Source of the DNA: Actinomyces sp.
GTDB taxonomy: Bacteria; Actinomycetota; Actinomycetes; Actinomycetales; Actinomycetaceae
Direction of reading: 5' to 3'
Length of the DNA: 44,965 nucleotides
NCBI GenBank assembly: GCA_022649165.1
Contig: JALCNR010000019.1
Coordinates: forward strand, 1-44,965
Shown here in pieces: positions 1-6,574 of the stretch. Both the position numbers and the translations under genes were made by a program. The first letter of the stretch is position 1, and every line of letters starts with the position of its first letter. The notes below the pieces were generated by a model that was not told where the DNA came from, ran no database searches, and worked only from the letters and a program-made list of their open reading frames with translations.

Positions 1-183
1 CGGCCCGTCGTAGAAGACGAACTCGTTGTCGCCGTGGCGCCCCGCGGGCCGCTCCTCGACGGACTTCGCGAAGGTGTCGTCGGCGTCCCAGTAGGCCAGG
101 GTCTCGCGCTCCATGTCCGGGAAGGAGGCTGCGGCCCGGACCTCGCCGTCACGGTGGCGGGGGTAGAACCCGTGTGTGCTCAT
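1..183 (-). CDS. ileS: Isoleucyl-tRNA synthetase, N-terminal part (cut by window edge)
   Basis: This is the first 61 codons of a minus-strand gene running off the left edge. The residues read FPDMERETLAYWDADDTF, then a SVEERPAG stretch and EFVFYDGP, which is the N-terminal signature of class I isoleucyl-tRNA synthetases just before the HIGH-type ATP site. The enzyme charges tRNA-Ile in the cytoplasm. The ATG at 183 is preceded by an AGGA element six bases upstream. The assignment is strengthened by the T-box riboswitch immediately upstream, whose candidate specifier is an Ile codon. The catalytic core, editing domain and anticodon-binding domain lie outside the window. Confidence 0.93.
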   Translation of the reverse strand, partial: MSTHGFYPRHRDGEVRAAASFPDMERETLAYWDADDTFAKSVEERPAGRHGDNEFVFYDGP

Positions 184-186
184 GAT

Positions 187-432
187 GTCCTCGGTGTCGT
201 CGACCTGTCACAGGGACGACTCCCGGCCTGCGCCGAGACCCGCGGTACCACCCCGCTTGCCGCGCCGCTGCCCGGCCCCGGGGACCGGGCCGCCGTGCGG
301 CCTCTCGTCATGGGCTGTGTCGGGCCCGCCCGTCCGGGTCTAGTGGGGGCGCCCGAGGGCGGCCTGTTCTTCCGGAGACTCCCCGGCGATGCCCCGTCCC
401 CTTCTGGAGGGGGACGGGCCGGATCTGCGTCG
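187..432 (-). promoter_or_regulatory. T-box riboswitch leader of ileS (translational type)
   Basis: The minus strand carries the T-box core GGGGTGGTACCGCG at 254..241, nearly identical to the family consensus. About 140 bases upstream is a hairpin (GTCCCC/GGGGAC arms) followed by an ATC triplet at 390..388, the candidate Ile specifier, and then a GGAAGAAC element. A GTCGTCCCT segment and the ileS ribosome-binding site follow the T-box. There is no intrinsic terminator with a T-run. In actinobacterial ileS leaders, uncharged tRNA-Ile is known to expose the ribosome-binding site rather than prevent termination, and that is the inferred mode here. Stem boundaries were judged by eye. Confidence 0.9.
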
Positions 433-438
433 GGGCCC

Positions 439-444
439 ATGATA
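439..444 (-). promoter_or_regulatory. Candidate -10 box of the ileS T-box transcript
   Basis: The minus strand reads TATCAT, which would start transcription near 432, just before the first T-box stem. A GGGACA-like -35 lies about 19 bases further upstream. It separates ileS from the upstream oxidoreductase gene that reads in the same direction. Confidence 0.5.
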
Positions 445-484
445 GCCGACGGAGCGCCCGCCCTGTCCCCGCGTGGCCCGAGCC

Positions 485-1102
485 TCAGGCGAGGGCGGCG
501 ATCTCGCGGCGCACCCGCGCCAGGTGCTTCCCGCGGCGCTGCGCTCCCCCGCCGGAGATCCGCCCGAGGTTGAGCCAGCGCCTGCGCCGCACGCCGAGCT
601 GGCGGAACGTCGAGCCCAGCAGGACGCTGCCGATCGGGTTGCCACAGGCGGCCCGCAGGTACCAGGTGGGCGAGGTCGAGGTCGTCAGCACCGTCACGGA
701 GCGGATCCACGTGCCCAGCACGCCCCGGGTGCCGGTCGCGGTGGGCTCATAGGCCCATTTCTGCTTCATCACCTTGTCGATGAAGCCCTTGAGGATCGCC
801 GGGATGTCGTTCCACCACACGGGAGCGATGAGCACGAGGGCGTCCGCGCGCTCGAGGAGGCGCTGGTAGCGCTCCACCAGGGGATCCCGCGTCCCGCCCT
901 CGTGGAAGAGCGCGAGCTCCGACTCGTCGTAGGCCGGGGCGAAGCCGTCCGCGCACAGGTCGATGACCTCCGTCTCTCGGCCGGCGTCTGCGGCGCCCGC
1001 CGTGGCGGCCTCGAGCACGGCGCGGGAGAAGCTGCCCGGGTAGGGATGGGCGTAGACGATGACGGTGAGCGGCGTCGGGGGCGCGGATGTCTGACCGGTC
1101 AT
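485..1102 (-). CDS. NAD(P)H-dependent flavin oxidoreductase (KefF/MdaB-type quinone reductase)
   Basis: A 205-aa flavodoxin-fold protein. The N-terminus has a beta strand and FMN phosphate loop (IVYAHPYPGSFS). A PVWWNDIPAILKGFIDKV segment near residues 90-110 is typical of NAD(P)H:quinone oxidoreductases of the flavodoxin_2 family. Such enzymes reduce quinones or other electrophiles by two electrons in the cytosol. Its ATG overlaps the stop of the upstream TetR gene by four bases (ATGA), so the two are translationally coupled. This arrangement suggests induction by the electrophile that the TetR protein senses. The substrate cannot be read from the sequence. Confidence 0.85.
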   Translation of the reverse strand: MTGQTSAPPTPLTVIVYAHPYPGSFSRAVLEAATAGAADAGRETEVIDLCADGFAPAYDESELALFHEGGTRDPLVERYQRLLERADALVLIAPVWWNDIPAILKGFIDKVMKQKWAYEPTATGTRGVLGTWIRSVTVLTTSTSPTWYLRAACGNPIGSVLLGSTFRQLGVRRRRWLNLGRISGGGAQRRGKHLARVRREIAALA

Positions 1103-1731
1103 GGCCAGGGGTCCTTCCTGGCGGGGGTCGTGGAGAAGTGCTCGATATAGGCGTCGAGGCCGTCGGAGAGCAGTCCGGGGTCCGCCCCGTCGACCCCGCG
1201 TGCGGCAAGTGCGCCGGCCCCCTCCACGGTGGCCCACACGAGGGCGAGGAACCGCTTGGGCTCGACGTCGAGCCCGAGGCGCCCGCGCAGCTCCTCGATC
1301 GAGTGGCGCACCACGCCGAGGAGCGGGAACTCCCAGCCATCGCCGGGCTCCGCGCTGGCGCGCAGGGCGAGGGGGCTGTGGAGAAGGAAGTCGTGGAGGC
1401 GCGGGTGGTCCCGCGCCCACCGCATCATCCAGGCGCCCACCGACAGCAAGGTCCCGCGGGGGTCCTCCCGGCCCGCTTTCGTCGGAGCCTCCCCCGCCCA
1501 CCCCGCGTCGGCCGCGGCCCGCGTCGACAGCTCCCGCAGCGCCGCGAGCAGCAGGGCGTCGCGGTCCGGGAAGTGCTTGTACATCGCGGGCGCGGAGACC
1601 CCGCAGGCGCGCGCCACATCGGCGGCGGACAGGGAGGCGTAGCCCACCCGGTCGATCCGGTCGATCGTCGCGTCGATCAGTCGCGCGCGCGTGTCCGTGC
1701 GCCGGGCATCGACGGCTTTCCCGCTGCTCAC
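1099..1731 (-). CDS. TetR/AcrR-family transcriptional regulator
   Basis: A 210-aa protein with a classic N-terminal TetR helix-turn-helix (residues about 25-60: SLSAADVARACGVSAPAMYKHF) followed by a variable helical ligand-binding domain. Translation appears to start at GTG 1731. A TAACCT box ends seven bases upstream, so the message is probably leaderless. A 12-bp-arm palindrome (1734-1762) covers that box, which predicts autorepression. The gene overlaps the downstream quinone-reductase gene and probably controls it. The effector is unknown. Confidence 0.88.
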   Translation of the reverse strand: MSSGKAVDARRTDTRARLIDATIDRIDRVGYASLSAADVARACGVSAPAMYKHFPDRDALLLAALRELSTRAAADAGWAGEAPTKAGREDPRGTLLSVGAWMMRWARDHPRLHDFLLHSPLALRASAEPGDGWEFPLLGVVRHSIEELRGRLGLDVEPKRFLALVWATVEGAGALAARGVDGADPGLLSDGLDAYIEHFSTTPARKDPWP

Positions 1732-1733
1732 AA

Positions 1734-1762
1734 CACATAGGTTAACATGATTAACCTATGTG
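1734..1762. promoter_or_regulatory. TetR operator palindrome
   Basis: A perfect inverted repeat: CACATAGGTTAA, a 5-base spacer CATGA, then TTAACCTATGTG. It overlaps the candidate -10 of the TetR gene (TAACCT, minus strand 1744..1739). It also contains the stop codon (1751-1753) of the upstream DUF4349 gene. The position and symmetry make it the likely autoregulatory site of the TetR protein. Confidence 0.8.
1739..1744 (-). promoter_or_regulatory. Candidate -10 of TetR-quinone reductase operon, leaderless
   Basis: TAACCT on the minus strand lies seven bases before the GTG at 1731, within the operator palindrome. No ribosome-binding site is visible, consistent with a leaderless mRNA. Confidence 0.45.
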
Positions 1763-2680
1763 GTCCACGGGCCTCTCCGGCTCCTCGGAGGTCCCGCCCG
1801 TGCCGCCCGCCACGCCCGCCCGCCCTCGGCGGCGGCGAACGGCCAGCGTCACCGGCACGGCGACGACGGCCGCCAGCAGCGCCCACGGCAGGACCCACAC
1901 GACGGCCTCCCCGATCCCGCGCATCCCCGCGACGAACGCATCCCAGGAACGCTGCCAGACCGAGCGGTCCGGCTCCGCGGCCTCGGCCCGCCGGTCGAGG
2001 GAGACCTCCAGCGTCGAGAAGGCGACCTGGTCCGCCAGGTACGCCCGCTGGCTGGTCAGGGAGTCCAGCTCAGACTGGCGCGCGGTGAGCTCCTGCTCGG
2101 CCTCGAGCAGGTCCTTCGTGGTCTCCGCCTGCTCGACGAGCTGCGTCAGCCGGTCGATCGACGCGCTCAGGGCGTCGGCCCGGGCGTCCAGGTCCGCGAC
2201 CTGCTGGCCGACGTCCTCGGTGCTGGTGGACAGGTCGACCACCTGGCCCAGGTCCGACAGCGAGTCGGTGAGCCGCTCATAGGCGTCGGTGGGCACGCGC
2301 ACCTGCGCCCGCGCCGAGGGCACGGATCCCCCTCCCGTCACGGTGGAGGAGGCGACGCGCCCGCCCAGACCCGCCACCGTCGCGGTGAGGGCCGCCAGCG
2401 CCGCCTGCGGATCCTCCACACGCACCGAGGCCGATCCCGTGACCACGACCTTGCCCTGGTCGGGATCGACCTCGCTGCCGGCGGCCGAGGCTCCGGCGTC
2501 GGCGGAGTCGGCCGCGACCCCGCCGGCCTCCTCGGGCGCGACCTCGACGGAGGAGAGCCCCGACAGATCCGTCCCGGTCGATCCGGTCCTCGCGGACCCG
2601 TCCTCGGAGGAGGAGCAGCCGGCCAGCGCGAGCAGCGCGACCAGGGCGAGCGACGCCGCTCGCGCCGTGATGTGTCTCAT
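1751..2680 (-). CDS. DUF4349-domain membrane-anchored lipoprotein
   Basis: A 309-aa protein. Residues 1-22 are a lipoprotein signal ending in the lipobox LAGC. A low-complexity Ser/Ala/Gly linker follows. The DUF4349 body carries a predicted coiled coil (about residues 170-220, rich in DARADALSASIDRLTQLVEQ-type heptads) and a C-terminal transmembrane helix (AVVWVLPWALLAAVVAVPV), then a basic Arg-rich cytoplasmic tail. The function of DUF4349 proteins is not established. The start at 2680 is preferred because a CAGGAT box lies seven bases upstream; an in-frame ATG at 2689 is the alternative. Its stop lies inside the TetR operator. Confidence 0.82.
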   Translation of the reverse strand: MRHITARAASLALVALLALAGCSSSEDGSARTGSTGTDLSGLSSVEVAPEEAGGVAADSADAGASAAGSEVDPDQGKVVVTGSASVRVEDPQAALAALTATVAGLGGRVASSTVTGGGSVPSARAQVRVPTDAYERLTDSLSDLGQVVDLSTSTEDVGQQVADLDARADALSASIDRLTQLVEQAETTKDLLEAEQELTARQSELDSLTSQRAYLADQVAFSTLEVSLDRRAEAAEPDRSVWQRSWDAFVAGMRGIGEAVVWVLPWALLAAVVAVPVTLAVRRRRGRAGVAGGTGGTSEEPERPVDHIG

Positions 2681-2687
2681 GTCCCAC

Positions 2688-2693
2688 ATCCTG
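2688..2693 (-). promoter_or_regulatory. Candidate leaderless -10 for the DUF4349 gene
   Basis: CAGGAT on the minus strand ends seven bases before the ATG at 2680, with no Shine-Dalgarno between. It is the weakest of the leaderless set in this window. Confidence 0.3.
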
Positions 2694-2732
2694 GCGGATC
2701 CCGCATCCCCCGTCACCACCCGGGGAGAGATC

Positions 2733-2748
2733 GTCACGGTTTCGTGAC
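2733..2748. promoter_or_regulatory. Inverted repeat in a divergent promoter region
   Basis: GTCACG, spacer GTTT, CGTGAC: six-base perfect arms midway between the divergent DUF4349 lipoprotein and MFS genes. It lies about 30 bases upstream of the MFS -10. It could be a repressor or activator site for either gene. No regulator gene is adjacent to tell which. Confidence 0.35.
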
Positions 2749-2777
2749 ATGCCCGGCCCCGCCCGAGCGCGGACGCG

Positions 2778-2783
2778 CACAAT
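2778..2783 (+). promoter_or_regulatory. Candidate leaderless -10 for the MFS gene
   Basis: CACAAT followed by GGGGCA and the ATG at 2790. The six-base gap places the transcription start at or next to the initiation codon. Confidence 0.5.
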
Positions 2784-2789
2784 GGGGCA

Positions 2790-4061
2790 ATGACCGCCCG
2801 CCCCGACCGACCCCGTTCCCCCGTCGCACAGCTGGCGCTGCCGGTGTACGTCCCCTCGCTGATCTGGTCCACGGGATCGGGGGCCCTCGCTCCCGTCATG
2901 GTGCTGGCCGCCCTGTCCCTGGGGCTCACCGAGTCCGGAGCCTCCCTGGTCGCCGCCGTGTCCGGCCTGGCAGGGGTCCTGACGGGGCCCTGGGTCGGCC
3001 GTTGGATCACGCGGGTCGGCGACCGCGCGGCGTTCGTCATCGGCACCGCGCTGGCCGTCGTCTCCCTGGCCGGGGCCCTGGTCACGCTGGCGCACCCGGG
3101 CGTCGCCTGGTCGCAGGTCCTCTACGTCGCGGCGATCGCCGCCCTGTCCGTCTCCGCAAACATCTGGTCCCTGGCCCGCCAGTCCTATGTCGCGGAGTCC
3201 GTGCCCGTCTCCTGGCGGGCCCGGGGCCTGTCCATGCTGGGCGGGATGCTGCGGATGGGGCAGGTGTTCGGACCCGGGATCGGATCGCTGGCGCTCGCCC
3301 TGTGGAGCTATCCCGGCGCCTTCTGGCTCCAGATCGCCACGACCATCGTCGCCCTGGGGTTCGTCCTCGCCTTCGTCCTGCCCTCGCCCGAGCTCCTCGA
3401 GTCGGCCGCGGAGGCACCCTCGTCGGAGGCCCCTTCCGAGGCCCCCGCGCCCCCCTGGCGCGAGCGCGCGGACGCCCGGGCGACGGTTCTGCTCGCCGTC
3501 GGCGTGATCCTCCTGACCATCGTGCGGGCGAACCGCGCGGTCATCGTCCCCCTGTGGGGCCACCAGCTGGGGATCTCCGAGCACATGATCTCCCTGACCT
3601 TCAGCGCCTCGGCCGTGCTGGACGCGGCCGTGTTCTATCCGGTCGGGAAGGTCACGGACGTGCGCGGACGCCGGTGGGCGCTCGTGCCGACGATGGTGAT
3701 CATGGGCGCGGGGTTCATCGGGCTGGCGATGTGGCAGACGACGGTGGGCTTCGTCGTGTGCGCATGCCTGATCGGGCTGGGCAACGGATTCGGCGCGGGC
3801 ATCGTCATGACGATGGGGGCCGACCTCTCCCCCGATGTCGGGCGCTCGCGGTTCCTCGGGCTGTGGCAGTCCGTCCAGCAGGCCGGCATGACGGCGGGAC
3901 CGTTCCTGGTCTCGGCCTTGGTCCAGGCGTTCGGGGTCGGGGTCTCGGCGTGGGCGACGGGCGCGCTGTCCCTCTTCGGCGTCGTATGGTTCCTCGCCAC
4001 CGTGCCGCACGCCTATGCGAGGCTCGGCATCGATGACAGGGGGCGTCCCCTGGCCCGCTGA
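2790..4061 (+). CDS. MFS transporter (drug/metabolite efflux type)
   Basis: A 423-aa integral membrane protein with about 12 hydrophobic segments split into two halves. A polar linker (about residues 195-235, rich in Glu/Ala/Pro/Ser) separates them. The loop after helix 2 (GPWVGRWITRVGDRAAF) and the equivalent in the second half (YPVGKVTDVRGRRWA) carry the charged G-x-x-x-D-R-x-x-R-type motif A of the major facilitator superfamily. It is probably a proton-coupled exporter in the cytoplasmic membrane. The substrate is unknown. It is transcribed divergently from the DUF4349 gene and converges on the DUF2249 gene 22 bases downstream. Confidence 0.85.
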   Translation: MTARPDRPRSPVAQLALPVYVPSLIWSTGSGALAPVMVLAALSLGLTESGASLVAAVSGLAGVLTGPWVGRWITRVGDRAAFVIGTALAVVSLAGALVTLAHPGVAWSQVLYVAAIAALSVSANIWSLARQSYVAESVPVSWRARGLSMLGGMLRMGQVFGPGIGSLALALWSYPGAFWLQIATTIVALGFVLAFVLPSPELLESAAEAPSSEAPSEAPAPPWRERADARATVLLAVGVILLTIVRANRAVIVPLWGHQLGISEHMISLTFSASAVLDAAVFYPVGKVTDVRGRRWALVPTMVIMGAGFIGLAMWQTTVGFVVCACLIGLGNGFGAGIVMTMGADLSPDVGRSRFLGLWQSVQQAGMTAGPFLVSALVQAFGVGVSAWATGALSLFGVVWFLATVPHAYARLGIDDRGRPLAR

Positions 4062-4083
4062 CGCGCCGGCGGCCTCGTCGCCT

Positions 4084-4386
4084 CTACCTCCGGATCAGAC
4101 GCACCCGCCACTCGTCGGGCCCCTCAACGACGTACTCCATATCGACGCCGCCCGGGAAGCGGCCGCGGATCTGGTCGAGCAGCGGCGTCGGGTCGTGGGG
4201 CTCGACGACGATCATGGACAGTCCGGGCGCCAGTGACTCGAAGGCGCCGATCACGGCGCCGTGGCGAATCGCCTTCGGGATCGATTTCGCGACCAGGACC
4301 GGCGCGCCGGCGTCGACCGCGGCCTGCGCCTCAGCGCGGTCGCGGTGGAGGCTGAGGGTTTCGGGAGCATGCTCGTCTGGCGTCAT
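4084..4386 (-). CDS. DUF2249-like small protein
   Basis: A 100-aa protein. Residues 40-100 (IRHGAVIGAFESLAPG, then VEPHDPTPLLDQIRGRFPGG, then EYVVEGPDEWRVRLIRR) follow the DUF2249 pattern with its HDPxPL core and terminal GPxxWRVRI strand. DUF2249 domains are small alpha/beta units often found near nitrate, nitric oxide or redox genes; their biochemical role is not settled. The ATG at 4386 is preceded six bases upstream by TAGCGT, fitting a leaderless transcript. The downstream end meets the MFS gene tail to tail. Confidence 0.68.
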   Translation of the reverse strand: MTPDEHAPETLSLHRDRAEAQAAVDAGAPVLVAKSIPKAIRHGAVIGAFESLAPGLSMIVVEPHDPTPLLDQIRGRFPGGVDMEYVVEGPDEWRVRLIRR

Positions 4387-4392
4387 GCGGCC

Positions 4393-4398
4393 ACGCTA
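4393..4398 (-). promoter_or_regulatory. Candidate leaderless -10 for the DUF2249 gene
   Basis: TAGCGT on the minus strand, six bases before the ATG at 4386, with no ribosome-binding site in the gap. Confidence 0.45.
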
Positions 4399-4471
4399 CT
4401 CCGAGAGCGGTCGGAGGGGAACAGCGGCGATCGGCCGCAACCGCAGGCCCGGTCCGCGCGGGCCGGGTCCC

Positions 4472-5227
4472 TCACTCGGCGGCGCGGGCCACCAGGGTGT
4501 TCGTCGCCTGGGCGAGGGGGCGGATGACCATCGAGTCGATGTTGACGTGGGCCGGGCGCGTGAGCGTCCACACGATCGCGTCGGCGACGTCCTCGGCCGT
4601 CAACGGCTCGGCGACACCCTCGTAGACCTTGTCGGCGGCGTCCTTGGACCCCAGCCGGTTCAGGGAGAACTCCGGGGTCCTCACCATCCCCGGCGCGATC
4701 TCGATGACCCGGACCGGCTCGCCGACCAGCTCCTGGCGCATCGTGTTCGCGATGATGCGCTCCGCGTGCTTGGCCGCCACGTAGCCGCCACCGCCGGGAT
4801 AGGTGTCATGCGCCGCGGTCGAGGTCAGGAACACGACGTCGCCCCCGCGCTCGCGCAGGCCCGGCAGGAAGGCGCGGGTGACCTGGAGGGCTGTGATGAC
4901 GTTCCGGTCGAACATCTGGGTCCAGTGCTCCGTGTCGGCCCCGGCGATCGAGTCCACGCCCAGCGCCCCGCCAGCCACGTTGACGACGGCGTCGACCGGG
5001 CCGAGCCCCAGGACGTAGTCGGCCATCGCCTGGACCTGCTCGTCGTCCGTGAGGTCCGCGGCGAAGGACGTGCAGCCCGTCTCCTCGGCGAGCTTCTTCA
5101 GCCTGAGGACCCGCCGCGCCACGGCGGTGACCGCCCACCCCTGGTCCCGCAGCCGCCTCACCGTCGCCTCGCCGATGCCCGTCGAGGCTCCCGTCACCAC
5201 TGCCCGCCGCACACTCCTGGTCTGCAT
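4472..5227 (-). CDS. Short-chain dehydrogenase/reductase (YdfG-like)
   Basis: A 251-aa classical SDR. It has the nucleotide-binding TGASTGIG at residues 12-19, the NVAGG motif near 83-87, catalytic Ser136, Tyr149 and Lys153 (YVAAK), and a PGMVRT segment. Sequence around the active site (NVITALQVTRAFLPGL, YPGGGGYVAAKHA) resembles YdfG/serine 3-dehydrogenase-type enzymes that oxidise hydroxy acids with NADP. The exact substrate is inferred only by resemblance. The ATG at 5227 follows a CATAAT box by six bases, so it is probably leaderless and monocistronic. Confidence 0.88.
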   Translation of the reverse strand: MQTRSVRRAVVTGASTGIGEATVRRLRDQGWAVTAVARRVLRLKKLAEETGCTSFAADLTDDEQVQAMADYVLGLGPVDAVVNVAGGALGVDSIAGADTEHWTQMFDRNVITALQVTRAFLPGLRERGGDVVFLTSTAAHDTYPGGGGYVAAKHAERIIANTMRQELVGEPVRVIEIAPGMVRTPEFSLNRLGSKDAADKVYEGVAEPLTAEDVADAIVWTLTRPAHVNIDSMVIRPLAQATNTLVARAAE

Positions 5228-5233
5228 GCCCCC

Positions 5234-5239
5234 ATTATG
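5234..5239 (-). promoter_or_regulatory. Candidate leaderless -10 for the SDR gene
   Basis: CATAAT followed by GGGGGC and ATG on the minus strand. It has the same layout as the CACAAT-GGGG starts of the MFS and TesB genes. Confidence 0.5.
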
Positions 5240-5261
5240 GCCGTATCACCGCCCCGCCGGG

Positions 5262-5455
5262 CTACGCGGCGTCGCGGAGAAGCAAGCTCGTCCCCACCCG
5301 TCCCAGGGAGCGGGAGCGCCACCAGATCATGCCGGCGGCGGCCAGCGCGATGCCGGCGGGCAGCCACCACGGCAGGGAGAAGTCCGCCTTCATGATCCCG
5401 ATGCCGCGCAGGACGGCCACGAGCGCCGGGTTCTGCAGGAGCGTGCCCGCCGCCG
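5262..5455 (-). pseudogene. 3' remnant of a membrane-protein gene, cut by the glpC-derived insert
   Basis: The last 64 codons of an open frame that ends TAG at 5262. It reads LLQNPALVAVLRGIG, then a hydrophobic helix PWWLPAGIALAAAGMIWW and a basic tail. The frame continues upstream only as antisense of the glpC copy (from 5456), so the 5' part of the real gene is missing. I do not recognise the family. Codon usage looks like the neighbours, so the loss is probably recent. Confidence 0.55.
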
Positions 5456-5702
5456 CCCCGAGCTGCGCGATGTGTCTTCGCGCGTCTTCGACATCTGCGA
5501 GTTCCTGCTCGCGCTGCACGACCGCGGGGAGCTGGACGAGGACTTCCAGCGCATGGAGCTCGTGCCCGGGGTCCACGTCGTCGAGTCCGGTCAGCCGTGC
5601 TGCGGCATCGCCGGCACCTACGGCCTGAAGAAGGAGAAATACGAGGTCGCCCAGGCGGTGGGCAAGCCCGTCTTCGACTTCATCAAGGAGACGAACCCGG
5701 AG
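5456..5702 (+). repeat. 247-bp partial copy of glpC with a 75-bp internal deletion
   Basis: Read on the plus strand, this stretch is identical, base for base by eye, to the minus strand of glpC at 11448..11127, except that 75 bp (25 codons) are missing. The deletion lies between two CATGGA hexamers, at 11347-11352 and 11272-11277 in the source, which leave one CATGGA at 5552-5557 here. The two matching blocks are 5456-5557 (= 11347-11448) and 5552-5702 (= 11127-11277). The copy would encode part of the second CCG domain but has no start and no continuing frame. It lies inverted relative to its source and separates two gene remnants. No terminal inverted repeats or target duplications flank it. 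Confidence 0.93.
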
Positions 5703-6451
5703 TGGGTCCGCCGGAACCGCGCGAGGCCGTCCTCGGTGAACCCGGAGAGGTCGGAGCCGGCGAAGAGGACCCTTCCCAGGGGCGGGCGCGCGATCCGCAG
5801 CGCCTTGGTGCGGATCACCCGCAGCCGCGCCACTCGGCGCGGGTCGTCCTCGTCCACCTCCAGGAGCTCGGCCGCCGCCGAGATGCTCGCCGCCGGAGTG
5901 CCGAGGTCGTGGCCGAGCTGGGCGATGACGGTGCGGTGCTCGCGCGTGAGCCGGTCCTCTCGCTCGCGGAAGGCGGCGAGTTCGGTGCGCATGAGGTCGA
6001 AGCTCTCGGTGAAAGCGCCGAAGGCGTTGCCGGGGACCATCGCGAGCGGGCCCTCCAGGTCCCCGGCGGCGGCGCCGCGGCCAGCGGAGGCGAACCGGTC
6101 GAGGAGCCTGCGCACCTTCGCCAGCAGCAGGGCCAGGGAGAACGGCTTCGTGAGGTAGTCGTCTCCGCCGATGCCTAGGGCGAGGATCTCGTCGTCCTCG
6201 CCGCCGCGCGCGCTGATGAAGACGATCGGGCAGTCCGAGGTGGCCCGCAGCTCCCGACACAGGTCGAAACCGGAAGAGCCGGGCAGGTTGACGTCGAGGA
6301 GCACGAGTGAGACGGGGCCGGCCGCCAAGTGGAGGCGCGCCTCCCCCGCGGAGCCCACTGCCGTCGCCCGGATGCCCGCCGCGCGCAGATACTCCGCGCA
6401 GGCATCGGCGAACGCCTCCTCGTCGTCCACGATGAGCACCTGTCCGCCCAC
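5703..6451 (-). pseudogene. Response-regulator receiver fused to partial histidine kinase (truncated chimera)
   Basis: From a GTG at 6451 (GGGAGG six bases upstream; an in-frame ATG at 6493 is an alternative), residues 1-120 form a complete OmpR-type receiver with acidic pair D9-D10, phospho-acceptor D53, S80 and K102. No winged-helix DNA-binding domain follows. Instead residues about 128-220 match the end of a HAMP-like region and the dimerisation helix of a sensor kinase (GNAFGAFTESFDLMR, then H-box QLGHDLGTP with H181). The ATPase domain is absent. Residues 221-250 (LGRVLFAGSD...) belong to neither family and faintly recall a flavin amine-oxidase tail. The frame then enters the glpC copy and stops at 5618. 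It looks like deletions across an adjacent regulator-kinase pair; a functional hybrid is less likely. Confidence 0.62.
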
Positions 6452-6561
6452 GCCCGCCCTCCCGGCCCCGTGCCTGTCCTCCGATCCCCCCATCCTTCCC
6501 CAGACCCCGTCCCGTCCCCGATGTCACAGACGGGCGTGGAGGAGGTGGTCGGGCCGCGTGC

Positions 6562-6567
6562 TAGCGT
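6562..6567 (+). promoter_or_regulatory. Candidate -10 for the DEAD-box helicase leader transcript
   Basis: TAGCGT; seven bases downstream is 6575, the first base of the first leader hairpin. This agreement supports the transcription start. No clear -35 is visible. Confidence 0.45.
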
Positions 6568-6574
6568 TGACTCC

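Noticed and set aside
34-573. A plus-strand gene across the T-box leader
   Set aside because: It lies opposite the ileS start and the T-box and is Arg/Pro/Gly-rich with no recognisable domain.
5456-5702. The glpC copy as a second functional gene or protein domain
   Set aside because: No start codon, only 82 codons of homology, and the reading frame leaves glpC at both ends.
5456-5702. Insertion-sequence-mediated transposition of the glpC fragment
   Set aside because: No transposase, no terminal inverted repeats and no target-site duplication at 5456 or 5702.
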